NCBI RefSeq assembly: GCF_013376415.1
Contig: NZ_WYET01000001.1
Location: 992,001 to 1,056,000, forward strand
Direction of reading: 5' to 3'
DNA: 64,000 nucleotides
Source of the DNA: Flagellimonas chongwuensis
GTDB lineage: Bacteria > Bacteroidota > Bacteroidia > Flavobacteriales > Flavobacteriaceae
Under the pieces are notes generated by a model. That model was given only the letters and a program-made list of their open reading frames with translations, had not been told where the DNA came from and ran no database searches. Shown one piece after another: positions 39,573 through 48,552 of this stretch; the first letter of the stretch is position 1; every line of letters begins with the position of its first letter. The position numbers and the translations under genes are program-made.

Positions 39573-42428
39573 ATGGACAAAGGCGCAAAATTTTATAGAT
39601 GTGATTTTCAAGTACACAGCCCAAGAGACATTAATTGGACAGGTGCTCGTTTTGGTGTAAACGCTGAGCAAATAGCAAATTTATCACAAATCGAAAAACA
39701 GGAAATCGAAGACAATCGAGAACAATTTTGTAAAGAATACTTGGATAAAATAAGTAACTCTGGAATCAATGCCATCGCAATGACTGACCATCACGACGTG
39801 GTCTTTGTCCAGCATTTAAGAAAAGTTGCCAAAGAGCAGAACGAAATACACGAATTGATGGGCGAACCAGAAAAAATGGTTACAGTCTTTCCAGGTATTG
39901 AACTCAGCCTTTCCAATCCAGCCAGTCAAGTTATAATTATTTTTGACGCTGATTTCGAAGATACACATCTTAATTCTGTTCTTAATTTTATCGGTATACA
40001 ACCTACAGATAAATTCGATAGGCAGACAGTTCAAACCCAAAGAATTTCCCAAGAGGTAATCAATAACCTATCTCAGCTTCACAAAGTTTTAGATGAAGTA
40101 AACTATTGCAAGGGTAGATATATTGTTCTACCTAATGTTGGTAAAGGTGGTCAACATTCAATAATACGCCAAGGCTTCCAAGAGCATTACATTAAAATGC
40201 CCTGTGTTGGTGGTTATGTTGATAAAGAAATTTCGCAAGAATCGGGATATCAGAATAAAATTAATGGTGGCGATGTTAATTACGGTAATAAAAGTATAGG
40301 CCTTGTCTCTACATCCGATAATAGGTATGAAGACGGACGTGAATTTGGAAAATATTCTACTTGGGTAAAATGGGCTGAACCTACCGCAGAGGCGATTAGG
40401 CAAGCGTGTTTGGCCAAAGAATCCAGAATATCCCAGGCCGAACCAGAAATGCCACAAATATTTATTGAAGCAATCGATGTTACAAACTCAAAATTTTTAG
40501 GAAGTTTTAATATCAAATTTAACCAGCAGTATAACGCATTAATCGGTGGAAGAGGAACGGGTAAATCAACCATATTAGAATACATCAGATGGGGACTGTG
40601 CGACCAAACAGTAAAAATTGGTAATTACGAAGAGCTGGATATTATTCAGAATCGAAGAGACACCCTGATCAGGAAAACATTGACCGCTGTTAGTGGTGAG
40701 GTGCGAATAACGATGGTCAAAAACGATGTACGCCATATCGTTAAAAGAAATTCTGCAAGCAGAGAAATACTTTTGAAAATCGGGGATAACGAATTTCAAA
40801 AAGTTAGTGAAGAGGATATCCGTAAGGTGCTGCCTATCCAATCATACAGTCAGAAACAGCTAAGCGATGTAGGTGTAAAAACAGAAGAGCTTAAGCGATT
40901 CATTGAGCAACCTATAAAAAGTAGCTTAGAGCGGATCTCATACAATTTAGATGAAACGAATCTAAAACTAAAAAATTCCTATAACCAATTGGTTCGCAAG
41001 AAAAAAGTACAGAACGAGATAGCCAATTTTAATATTGAAGGAAGTTCTATAAAAGGACAGGTAAAGGGTATTCGGGAATCGTTGAAAGGTATTTCAGAAG
41101 TTGATCAAAAAACGATTGATAAGAAATCAAGATTTGAGTTAGAAAAAACAATAATAGAGAATACTGAATCTGAACTGACTCTTTTTGATTCCAAAACAGA
41201 CGAACTTATTAAACTTTTGAAGTTGTACCCAGAGCCTATAGAACCTTTCCTTGATGATGTTGAAAATAAGGATTTAATAAGTAAGCTCGATACCGAAATC
41301 AAAACAAAATTTAAGAACATCAACGATGCTGTTCAAATATTGAAGGATGTTTTTAGCGAAAGTGGACTGAAGGCTTACAATGAAATTGTAGAAGAATGGG
41401 AAAATAAGGAAACCTTGTTTAATTCTGAATATGAAACAGCCAAGGGTAAGTCCCAATCTAGTCAAGAGCAATTATCGAACATAAAAAAACTTGAAAACCG
41501 TCTGGCCGAGATAAATAGTTTAGTTGCTGAAAGAAAATCTGTGATTAAAGAGCTTGGAAATCCTGAGAATGATTATAACACCTATAAGGAAGAATGGAAA
41601 AACCTGCATATAGAAAAAGTTGGTGTCTTGAATGATCAAGCAACAAATTTTACGGATTTGTCAAACAACCTTATAAAAGCAGTAGTTACGAAGAACATTA
41701 ATCTTGCGAATTTCAAGGAAAAATTGCGTTCAATACTTGAAGGGACTAGGATTAGAGAAGAACGAATAGATGCACTATTGGAAAATGTTCGCAGTAAAGC
41801 AGACCCCATTTCTGAATTCATATCCGTTTCCGAAGAACTAAGACTATTAGCTGAATTTAAGCTGGACGAAGATAATCCAGAAGATTTACCTTTAACGCCA
41901 ATTTTAGATTCAACAGGTTTTACCGAAGACCATAAACTAAAAATTCATTCTAAAATTTCAACCGATGATTGGTTGCAATTAACAGCAACCGAATTGGAAT
42001 TCAATCCGGAATTTTTTTATACAACCAATAATGAGCTCGGCGATGAAATTCCTTTTCGAGATGCTTCTGCTGGACAACAAGCTACTGCACTTCTTACAGT
42101 TCTACTTAATCAACCGGGAATGCCCTTGTTACTTGACCAGCCAGAAGACGACATTGATAATCGAGCTATCGATTCGATAATCCGAAATATTTGGAACGCA
42201 AAAAAGAAAAGACAATTAGTCTTCACAAGCCATAATGCCAATTTAGTAGTTAATGGTGATGCTGAATTAGTTATCTGCTGTGATTATAAGGATGCCAGCT
42301 CACAAACAAGGGGTGTTATTAAAGCAGAAGGTGCTATTGATGCGAAAGAAATAAAGAACGAAATTACGTCAGTTATGGAAGGTGGTGAAAAGGCATTTAG
42401 GCTAAGAAAGGATAAGTATGGCTTTTGA
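39573..42428 (+). CDS. TrlF-family PHP-SMC-like ATPase (candidate defence gene)
   Basis: A 951-residue protein. ATG at 39573 is preferred to a TTG nine codons earlier because it begins the conserved MDKGAKFYRCDFQVHSPRD. Residues ~1-290 are a PHP-type metal-dependent hydrolase domain (DFQVHSP, AMTDHHD, FPGIELSL, STSDNRYEDG). Then comes an SMC/RecN-like ATPase: Walker A IGGRGTGKSTILEYIRWG (about residue 327), ~400 residues of coiled coil, the signature ASAGQQATALLTVLLN and Walker B LLLDQPEDDID (about 852). Related proteins are named TrlF-family AAA-like ATPases. A nuclease that senses foreign DNA is a plausible role. It lies alone in the cargo gap between transfer and mobilisation genes. Confidence 0.85.
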   Translation: MDKGAKFYRCDFQVHSPRDINWTGARFGVNAEQIANLSQIEKQEIEDNREQFCKEYLDKISNSGINAIAMTDHHDVVFVQHLRKVAKEQNEIHELMGEPEKMVTVFPGIELSLSNPASQVIIIFDADFEDTHLNSVLNFIGIQPTDKFDRQTVQTQRISQEVINNLSQLHKVLDEVNYCKGRYIVLPNVGKGGQHSIIRQGFQEHYIKMPCVGGYVDKEISQESGYQNKINGGDVNYGNKSIGLVSTSDNRYEDGREFGKYSTWVKWAEPTAEAIRQACLAKESRISQAEPEMPQIFIEAIDVTNSKFLGSFNIKFNQQYNALIGGRGTGKSTILEYIRWGLCDQTVKIGNYEELDIIQNRRDTLIRKTLTAVSGEVRITMVKNDVRHIVKRNSASREILLKIGDNEFQKVSEEDIRKVLPIQSYSQKQLSDVGVKTEELKRFIEQPIKSSLERISYNLDETNLKLKNSYNQLVRKKKVQNEIANFNIEGSSIKGQVKGIRESLKGISEVDQKTIDKKSRFELEKTIIENTESELTLFDSKTDELIKLLKLYPEPIEPFLDDVENKDLISKLDTEIKTKFKNINDAVQILKDVFSESGLKAYNEIVEEWENKETLFNSEYETAKGKSQSSQEQLSNIKKLENRLAEINSLVAERKSVIKELGNPENDYNTYKEEWKNLHIEKVGVLNDQATNFTDLSNNLIKAVVTKNINLANFKEKLRSILEGTRIREERIDALLENVRSKADPISEFISVSEELRLLAEFKLDEDNPEDLPLTPILDSTGFTEDHKLKIHSKISTDDWLQLTATELEFNPEFFYTTNNELGDEIPFRDASAGQQATALLTVLLNQPGMPLLLDQPEDDIDNRAIDSIIRNIWNAKKKRQLVFTSHNANLVVNGDAELVICCDYKDASSQTRGVIKAEGAIDAKEIKNEITSVMEGGEKAFRLRKDKYGF

Positions 42429-42429
42429 T

Positions 42430-44010
42430 TTATCCAAATATTGACCTCGCCTCATCATAAATCCGTTCAAAATTAGCCGCTAAATCCGCCTGAGAAAATT
42501 GCTTGGTTTCTTTAGGAAGCTGCCGTTGAATTCGGGCTAATTTAAACTGCACTTTCTTATCCTTACCATCGGCATAGGTAATAAACTCGCCTTGTTTCAA
42601 TCTAAAGAACACATCTGCTCTAATCTTTGGGATTTCTTTTTCGCCAGTCGTAATACGAGTATCAAAATCGAGATTATGGCCACGACTGATACTTTTCGTC
42701 GGGTCTTTAATGATTTCAAAAAAACGCTCGTAATATTTAGCCGTATCTGGGTCATTGACCTTTCCGAAGAACTGGTAGGATAGGTTGCTCAAAATCGCTT
42801 TGCTTGCCTTATCGCCATACATCATATCATTCTGAATTTTGTCCTGCATTACATAAACAGTAGCAATATCATAACTTCTAAGTGTTGCCGGAATGCGGTG
42901 CATATTCAGTAATCGGATGGTAGGTGCTTCTTCCATCAATAAAAAAGACGGTCTCTGAGCGCGTACGCTCATTTGCTTGGTAATGGTGTGAATAATGGTT
43001 GCAACAACAGGCGAATAGGATGTTTCATATTTTGGATTATTTACTACTGAAATGATTGCTGGATTATCCTCGCTATTAATATTTAGTGGCACTTCGTCTG
43101 CGGATAATGCCATAAATATGCGCTGTGTACTAATTCGTTTCAGCGCATTGGCCAAGGTGCTTTTTACACCAGCGGTCTGCCTATCAGAATCCTTACCACT
43201 AATAAATGCATCTGCCATTGCCCTCGATATGGTGTTGGTCTCCAAAAACTGAATAAGGCTATCCGTGTCCAATAATTGATAAATCGCTATCAAATGTGGT
43301 AGCGTACAGTAGTTGGAATAGTCGGTTTTCAGCTTCCAAATCAAACCACCAATCAAACCTTCGGCAGCATCGTTAAAGAATTTTGTTGTTCCGGTAGTTC
43401 CGCTTTCCCTTTGTTCCAGAAGATTTTCAATTAATACCCTTGACACCTCATTTACGCTTTCCTCGTTCTCTAAATAGCATGGCGCAATAGGATTTACCCG
43501 GTGGATGATTTTATCGAAGGAAATGATCTTGAACGGGATATCGTTATCTTTAAAAAGTGGGTACGCCATTTCAGTCAGTTCAAAATCCTTGTAATCATGA
43601 ATGATTCCGCAAAAGCCCTCATTCCGGAAATGTTTTAAAAATCCGTATACCACGCTTTCTGTCTTTCCACTTCCGGCAGAACCTATTATGGACGCGCCCC
43701 TCTTGATATTATCCAGTTTGAAATTTCCTTTGGTCGTAGCAAAATTGACTTGATATTTTCTATCGCTATTCTGCACGGTTTCAGTTTTGTGTAGAAAGAC
43801 ATAGAACCCTATATTAATTAGCATTAGAGGACACGCTAGATACAGCAATATTGATACTAATTCATTCACTTCAGAAATAAAGAAAATGAGAAATAAAAGT
43901 ATTGCGATATTCAAAAGAAACGCATACTTGCTAACCCGAAACATCGCATAGAAAACCATACTGGATAAACCAATAATTGAAAGTACCGATATAAGATTGT
44001 CTATCTCCAT
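42430..44010 (-). CDS. Type IV coupling protein (VirD4/TraG-like, MobC position)
   Basis: A 526-residue protein. Two or three N-terminal membrane helices (LLNIAILLFLIFFISEVN, ILLYLACPLMLINIGFYVFL) are followed by a RecA-like ATPase. Walker A is IIGSAGSGKTESVVYGFL (about residue 113) and the Walker B region is RPSFLLMEEAPTIRLLN. The TraM-recognition-type C-terminal end has YVMQDKIQNDMMYGDKASKAIL. It links the relaxase-bound DNA strand to the secretion channel. It is directly downstream of the relaxase gene (5 bases), and both belong to the minus-strand mobilisation operon. Confidence 0.92.
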   Translation of the reverse strand: MEIDNLISVLSIIGLSSMVFYAMFRVSKYAFLLNIAILLFLIFFISEVNELVSILLYLACPLMLINIGFYVFLHKTETVQNSDRKYQVNFATTKGNFKLDNIKRGASIIGSAGSGKTESVVYGFLKHFRNEGFCGIIHDYKDFELTEMAYPLFKDNDIPFKIISFDKIIHRVNPIAPCYLENEESVNEVSRVLIENLLEQRESGTTGTTKFFNDAAEGLIGGLIWKLKTDYSNYCTLPHLIAIYQLLDTDSLIQFLETNTISRAMADAFISGKDSDRQTAGVKSTLANALKRISTQRIFMALSADEVPLNINSEDNPAIISVVNNPKYETSYSPVVATIIHTITKQMSVRAQRPSFLLMEEAPTIRLLNMHRIPATLRSYDIATVYVMQDKIQNDMMYGDKASKAILSNLSYQFFGKVNDPDTAKYYERFFEIIKDPTKSISRGHNLDFDTRITTGEKEIPKIRADVFFRLKQGEFITYADGKDKKVQFKLARIQRQLPKETKQFSQADLAANFERIYDEARSIFG

Positions 44011-44015
44011 ATCAA

Positions 44016-45047
44016 TTAGATCCCTATTGAACTTGATTTAATGGCCACTTCTACACCACGTCTTAATTGCTTAAAAACCCGAAGTGCAATTTGTGCTTGA
44101 CTAATTGGAATACTTGGCACTATGGGCAATCCCGTTTTTGTGATCATTTTGAAAGCCAATGCTTTTTCATTGGCTGGCAACTTCATCAAGGCGGCGAAGT
44201 ATAGATTAGGATTCTTTACAAAATCCTTTCGGGCTTTATAGGTTTCTGCAAAGTTGCGTTTATAGTCAAAAGTCTTGTCAAACGTTTTTTCCGCTTTAGC
44301 GAAAAAGGTATCTCTATCAAAACCGCGCTTTACCTTTTTACCGTGCATTTCCACTTCCGAAGCTTTGTGTTTGCTTCCTGGAGAAAGACTAACCGAATTT
44401 GAAGCATCCTTTCTGCTAACGATGATATGGATATGACTTTGGTATCCATCTTTTCGCATTCCCTGGACAATACGTTTTCCGTTTTGTTGATGCGGTGCTT
44501 GGCGTTCCAATTTTGCTACTTCCCTTTTCATACTTTTAATATTCCCTTCAGCTCTTCCTTCTTGAACATTTCGGATTTCAGTTTTTAGCTGAAGAATTTT
44601 TGAAGCGTAAGGTTGATTCTCTTTAATCTGAAAATCTGTTCCTTTAAAGGTTCGTTGATGTTCAATTTTAGCGAAGTATTTTATATCATCTATGGTTATG
44701 GGTCGTCCGTGAATTTCTCGATTGAAACTGGCAACATAATCCTTCATAAGCTCACGCGTGTAGGTTTTTAAATCTTGGCTATTGTTCTGAAGTTTTCGTA
44801 ATTCGTACTTTGACGGACTGACCGTAATCGAATAAAACTTGGGTTCTTTCTTTTTCAATTTTGCGGTGTTTCCATCGATTTCTTTTACCACTTCTTCAGC
44901 GGAAATTTCATCGCCATATTGATTGAAAAAGTGTTCCATTTCTTGCTGTTCCAGACCCTCGTTTTCTTTCTCTAAATAGCCCACAAAATCAGCTGAACTT
45001 TGTGAATAATTAGTACCCAGCTTTTGAGGTGTTATTGTGATGTACAT
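44016..45047 (-). CDS. mobB: Relaxase / mobilisation protein MobB (DUF5712 type)
   Basis: A 343-residue protein. It begins MYITITPQKLGTNYSQSSAD, as in flavobacterial DUF5712 proteins. The probable active-site region is FYSITVSPSKYELRKL with the His-rich stretch YQSHIHIIVSRKDA, which carries the metal-binding His pair of relaxases. A Tyr-containing segment (YTRELMKDYVASFNREI) may supply the nicking residue, but I cannot fix which Tyr. It would nick oriT and lead the strand into the recipient. It lies 11 bases after the BfmA/BtgA-like gene. Confidence 0.85.
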   Translation of the reverse strand: MYITITPQKLGTNYSQSSADFVGYLEKENEGLEQQEMEHFFNQYGDEISAEEVVKEIDGNTAKLKKKEPKFYSITVSPSKYELRKLQNNSQDLKTYTRELMKDYVASFNREIHGRPITIDDIKYFAKIEHQRTFKGTDFQIKENQPYASKILQLKTEIRNVQEGRAEGNIKSMKREVAKLERQAPHQQNGKRIVQGMRKDGYQSHIHIIVSRKDASNSVSLSPGSKHKASEVEMHGKKVKRGFDRDTFFAKAEKTFDKTFDYKRNFAETYKARKDFVKNPNLYFAALMKLPANEKALAFKMITKTGLPIVPSIPISQAQIALRVFKQLRRGVEVAIKSSSIGI

Positions 45048-45058
45048 AGTTCAAAAAA

Positions 45059-45439
45059 TTAAAGTTGGTTACTTGCGTTTTGCTTTTCGCGAAAGCGTAC
45101 TTCCTTTTTTTCTTCGGCATATTTCTTTTCTACAATCAGCGATTTTTTTGTAGGTTCTTCTGTTTCAAAAAGGGATTGAATCATCGCTACCGTGGGTTTT
45201 GTTTGTGTCTTTTCCACGTCTCGCATTATGGCGATAACTGCATTAATTCTTTTTGAAAGTTTTGCTTCAATTGTTCGTCCCGTTGGACCTAATTTTTCTT
45301 TTGGCGATATTTCGTTATAGAAGAAAAAATCGAGAATAGTTGACATTGCTTCAGTATGTGACTTGAAGTGTGTTTTCGAAAATTCTTGAAAACGTTTGGC
45401 AGTTTTCCGTTTAAACCTAATTGTAATGAATGAATCCAT
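45059..45439 (-). CDS. BfmA/BtgA-family mobilisation protein (relaxosome accessory)
   Basis: A 126-residue basic protein. It opens with SFITIRFKRKTAKRFQEFSK and SHTEAMSTILDFFFY, a ribbon-helix-helix-like DNA-binding start. A helical middle (RTIEAKLSKRINAVIAIMRDVEK) and a charged tail follow. BfmA/BtgA proteins bind oriT next to the relaxase in Bacteroides elements. It is the first gene of the mobilisation operon. The gap upstream of it holds the clustered hairpins of the proposed oriT. Confidence 0.82.
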   Translation of the reverse strand: MDSFITIRFKRKTAKRFQEFSKTHFKSHTEAMSTILDFFFYNEISPKEKLGPTGRTIEAKLSKRINAVIAIMRDVEKTQTKPTVAMIQSLFETEEPTKKSLIVEKKYAEEKKEVRFREKQNASNQL

Positions 45440-45833
45440 TTTCTTTCGCTTTTTTAAAGATTTGACGTAAATCCACCCCTGTTTACAGGCTATTTCAAGC
45501 TGTTTGACGCAAATTGTAGAAACTTTAAAATATCGACTGATTATAAAATACTAATAATCAGATGATTAAAGCGTAAATGGAATCCGTAACATCGCTCAGC
45601 GTGTTACCCTCTTGCTATTCCATTTTCGTCCGCACAGCGGACAAAATTTCATACAATTTGCTTATACACAAATTGCTTTTTTCGGAATTCGAATAATTCC
45701 AAATTGTAAATTATAGATGGATACAGCTATCAGCGAAAGTCAAAATTAGGATAGCTATAAAAATTATATCTGCTGAATTTCAGCTTTTTAAAGATACAAT
45801 TTTTTGGAATTTCAGTGAAAAATAGATTCCATA
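45440..45833. other. Candidate oriT: hairpin-rich gap between mobilisation and leading genes
   Basis: About 400 bases with no gene. It contains GATTT-GACGT-AAATC at 45459-45473, CCTGT-TT-ACAGG at 45478-45489 and two TTTGACGYAAAT units at 45461-45472 and 45503-45514 (42 bases apart). GTCCGC-ACA-GCGGAC lies at 45628-45642, and CAATTTG with CAAATTG at 45654-45675 around an 8-base loop. The site is next to the BfmA/BtgA and relaxase genes, as expected for oriT. The nick site cannot be placed from sequence alone. Confidence 0.55.
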
Positions 45834-45861
45834 AAAAAGACCTGAAAAATCAGATCTTTTT
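45834..45861 (-). terminator. Terminator after the RadC-like gene
   Basis: AAAAAGACCTGA and TCAGATCTTTTT pair with one mismatch around an AAAA loop. It lies 22 bases past the stop of the minus-strand RadC-like gene and probably ends the leading-region transcript before oriT. Confidence 0.75.
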
Positions 45862-45882
45862 AGAATTTATAAGGAAGTTCTA

Positions 45883-46332
45883 TTATAACAGTCCCTCATC
45901 TGCAAAAGAGAAGTAATTACCGTCTGGAGTAATAATTAAATGATCTAGGACTTTGATATCAAATAACACAGCAGCATTTTTAATTTTCTCCGTAAGCCTT
46001 TTATCTGCTTCACTGGGTTTTAAAGTTCCGCTGGGATGATTATGCGCTAAAATAACAGAGGTAGTCAAACTCTTTAGAACTACCGCAAATAGGATTCTCA
46101 AATCTACTAATGTGCCGGTAATTCCACCCGTAGAAACTTCATAGATTCCTTTAACCTTATTGGCATTATTAAGAAGCATAACTTTAAAGCATTCTTGCAG
46201 TCCTATCTGGTCTTTATTCCACTCACTAAATAATAGTTCGGATGCACTCAACGAAGAAGTAATTTTAGGAGCCTGAGAGATTTTAAAATTTCCCTGATAT
46301 TTTATCGATATTTCATTAACTTTAGTTTTCAT
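45883..46332 (-). CDS. RadC-like JAB-domain protein
   Basis: The ATG at 46332 gives a 149-residue protein that starts at the conserved region. An upstream ATG at 46383 would add 17 unlike residues. The JAMM metal motif is complete: ILAHNHPSGTLKPSEAD (His, His, Asp). The earlier part has LGLQECFKVMLLNNANKV-like text (here IGLQECFKVMLLNN) typical of RadC. RadC-like proteins are common in mobile elements, but their biochemical role is unsettled. It is the gene nearest the proposed oriT on the leading side, 73 bases after ssb. Confidence 0.9.
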   Translation of the reverse strand: MKTKVNEISIKYQGNFKISQAPKITSSLSASELLFSEWNKDQIGLQECFKVMLLNNANKVKGIYEVSTGGITGTLVDLRILFAVVLKSLTTSVILAHNHPSGTLKPSEADKRLTEKIKNAAVLFDIKVLDHLIITPDGNYFSFADEGLL

Positions 46333-46405
46333 TATTGACTTTTTAAAGGGTTGATAACTGAAAGAGGGCGTTACCGTGAACAAGTACCCGCCCTCTTACT
46401 TTTTA

Positions 46406-46756
46406 TTACTGGCTACCGCCATTTTTTACACCTAGTAAAAGAATTTCGTTGGCTTCTACTTCGGTTACATACCGTTTAACTCCATCTTTATCCTCATAGC
46501 TACGGGATTTAAGTTTTCCAGCTACTCCAATCTCTTTACCCTTTCCGGCATATTTTTCAATAATTTCTGCATTTTTTCCCCAGGCCACGATAGTGTGCCA
46601 TTCGGTATTCTGTATTTTTTCGCCTTTTTCATTTTTATAAAACTCATTATTGGCGAGTGAAAAACGGGCAACTTTTTTACCGCTTTCGAGGTTCGTGATT
46701 TGTGGATCCTGTCCAACATTTCCAATTAACTGTACGTGATTTTTTAAAGTACTCAT
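46406..46756 (-). CDS. ssb: Single-stranded DNA-binding protein
   Basis: A 116-residue OB-fold protein: NHVQLIGNVGQDPQITNLES, ARFSLANNEFYKNEKGEKIQ, TEWHTIVAWGKNAEIIEKYA and GKGKEIGVAGKLKSRSYEDKD. It lacks the acidic DDxxPF tail of the chromosomal SSB. It is therefore an element-borne form, probably coating the single strand that enters the recipient. It sits in the leading region with RadC-like and DUF932 genes. Confidence 0.95.
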   Translation of the reverse strand: MSTLKNHVQLIGNVGQDPQITNLESGKKVARFSLANNEFYKNEKGEKIQNTEWHTIVAWGKNAEIIEKYAGKGKEIGVAGKLKSRSYEDKDGVKRYVTEVEANEILLLGVKNGGSQ

Positions 46757-46767
46757 AATTCAAAGAT

Positions 46768-47046
46768 TTAAAGATTACTAATTATGCCACCTGAACCTTT
46801 CAGATAGATTGCTTTTTTATTTTTCTTAAATGATTTACTTATTATATCTGGAGCGTTTTCCTTTTTTTTGGTTTTTTTTGGTGCGACTTCCTTTTGAATG
46901 TTTTTATAAGATTTCAGATTCATTTTAGATTTACTTCCTATAGCGCCCTCGCTGTTACCTTTTTTTGTTGCTGATACATTTTCAATATTTGGAATTGATA
47001 AGGACTTATAAAAAGGAGGTACGACTGGCTTATGCAGTGCGTTCAA
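46768..47046 (-). CDS. Small lysine-rich hypothetical protein
   Basis: A 92-residue frame starting at TTG 47046, 11 bases upstream of ssb. It is very basic (EVAPKKTKKKENAP, SKSFKKNKKAIYLKGSGG) with no helix-rich core and no motif that I recognise. The context is between ssb and DUF932 in the leading region. The start is uncertain: no ATG lies near and codon 42 (Met) is the first alternative. A DNA-binding role would fit the charge but is only a guess. Confidence 0.5.
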   Translation of the reverse strand: MNALHKPVVPPFYKSLSIPNIENVSATKKGNSEGAIGSKSKMNLKSYKNIQKEVAPKKTKKKENAPDIISKSFKKNKKAIYLKGSGGIISNL

Positions 47047-47188
47047 CTTCCGAATGTTGGTATTTTGCTATTAAAAAAAGGGAATGACAGTGAGGGTGCG
47101 GGAGTAATTCTAAAGGCGTTTGTGAAATATTAAAACATAGGAAGTAGCATCAAATGAATAAATGGAATTCCTATTTAGCGGACTTAAT

Positions 47189-48253
47189 TCACGATTTAGG
47201 CTCGGGAATGTAGTGTCCCTTCCCAGCATGGCGGGAAGGGTTAACGGAATGGAAAGCTGAAATTGGGGATTGTGTCCAAGACCTTTCTAGTGAAGCTCTT
47301 TGCCCGTTATGAAGCTTTTCGCGAATTGCAGGGGAATGTGCTGAGTGGGTTTGGGTGTAACCGTCTGTTATATACTTAGCCATCCAGTTTGAGGTACTGG
47401 ATAAACCTTTATTTATTTTATGCGATAGCATAGACTTCATCAACAGCTTTTTATCCAACCGTTCTTGTTGGCCAAAGCTTTTCTTTAGGACGTTGTGTAG
47501 TACTGAATTGAATGCATTGTAGCCCAACCAAAGATTTGGTTCTTCATTGAGCAACAATGCTTCGTAGTTTAAGATTTCGATGACTTCACGAGACTTTTTT
47601 GATGGGGCGCTATTCTTGTCGCTACATTCGTATCTAAACAATTTTGTTCTGTGGAGAATCGCCTTCACAAATTCCTGTATGTCGATGATTTTAAATTCCT
47701 TCATCTTGTCGAAATTCTTGGTAATGGTATAGAATTCATTAGTCAGAAATTTATCGAACAGATTTTTTAGCCTCGGCATAATTAGGTGAGTATTGTTCTT
47801 ACTGTGCTTGATGGAAAACTCAATTTCCACTTGTGAAACGTGCAGACCATTTGAACAAACCTTTCTATAAAACCCGAGGTGGCCAGAGGTCTTCTCACTT
47901 CCATCATAAGAATTTTTAAACCGAAGCATCGGTAGTATCAAGTCCTTAGCATTCTTGACTGTAAACTGGCTTTTGTCATCGATAATAAAGTCAGTAATAA
48001 ACGACCTGTCGTTTTTATTGATTGTGCGTTTGTGGAAATTCAGTTGTGCATCGGTCAGCATTTCTTCAGCTTTCTTGAAGAATAGTTGATTCGGAATGTG
48101 TCCGTAGCTATTCGATACCACATTGACGATTTTGCCGTTTGATATAATGGCATTTTCAAGCCCTCGTCGGGATTCCATCTGGGTCAGACTTTTTAAGGAT
48201 TTCATTTCTGATGGAACAAAGATTTCATCCTGTTGCAAATTTTGTAAATACAT
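47189..48253 (-). CDS. DUF932-family protein
   Basis: The ATG at 48253 (MYLQNLQQDEIFVPSEMKSL) is chosen over 48295 because the extra residues are unlike the family. The protein is 354 residues. The family features are VVSNSYGHIPNQLFFKKAEEML, ITDFIIDDKSQF, MLRFKNSYDGSEKTSGHLGFYRKVCSNGL and NAFNSVLHNVLKKSFGQQERLDKK. DUF932 proteins are found on phages and plasmids with unknown roles. The last ~50 residues (from THSAHSPAIREKL) are rich in His, Ser and Pro and contain a DNA hairpin, which is odd. It is the leading gene nearest attR. Confidence 0.83.
   Translation of the reverse strand: MYLQNLQQDEIFVPSEMKSLKSLTQMESRRGLENAIISNGKIVNVVSNSYGHIPNQLFFKKAEEMLTDAQLNFHKRTINKNDRSFITDFIIDDKSQFTVKNAKDLILPMLRFKNSYDGSEKTSGHLGFYRKVCSNGLHVSQVEIEFSIKHSKNNTHLIMPRLKNLFDKFLTNEFYTITKNFDKMKEFKIIDIQEFVKAILHRTKLFRYECSDKNSAPSKKSREVIEILNYEALLLNEEPNLWLGYNAFNSVLHNVLKKSFGQQERLDKKLLMKSMLSHKINKGLSSTSNWMAKYITDGYTQTHSAHSPAIREKLHNGQRASLERSWTQSPISAFHSVNPSRHAGKGHYIPEPKS
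47217..47240. repeat. Perfect hairpin inside the 3' end of the DUF932 gene
   Basis: CCCTTCCC (47217-47224), loop AGCATGGC, GGGAAGGG (47233-47240) pair fully. No T run follows, so it does not look like a classic terminator. It may be an attenuator, a protein-binding site or chance. Confidence 0.5.
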
Positions 48254-48552
48254 AGCTTTTGAATTTAGATTAAACAATATTTGAGCATAACCCAAACGGA
48301 AGCTAAAATCTCAGCTCAAAAGGAAACGGAATAAATAAGCATAGGATGGCGCGATGGCTTTATGCCGTAGTCTTTTGATGGGTGTATTTTACGAGTTTAC
48401 CTTGCGTGGATATTGTATTATAATAAAACCCTCTAACGAAGAATAAGTTTGCTGCTTATTGAAATATATTATTTCACCTAAGAATTCATAGGATTTAAAC
48501 ACAAATAGAGGTAATTAACTTCAATAGGAATGTGACTATCAAAACACTAAAT

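Larger units (their letters stand above)
18813..45097. repeat. Dispersed palindrome CGCTTTCGCGAAAGCG inside the ICE
   Basis: The exact 16-base palindrome is at 19511-19526. Close copies lie at 18813-18828 (15 of 16), 22000-22015 (14 of 16), 44292-44307 (13 of 16) and 45085-45097 (the last 13 bases). All lie in coding sequence in different frames. I found none in the chromosomal flanks. It looks like a sequence signature of the genome the ICE came from, not a gene part. The span given covers the first to the last copy only. Confidence 0.5.

Noticed and set aside
47217..47240. The hairpin in the DUF932 gene as a terminator
   Set aside because: It is inside the reading frame and has no T run on either strand.
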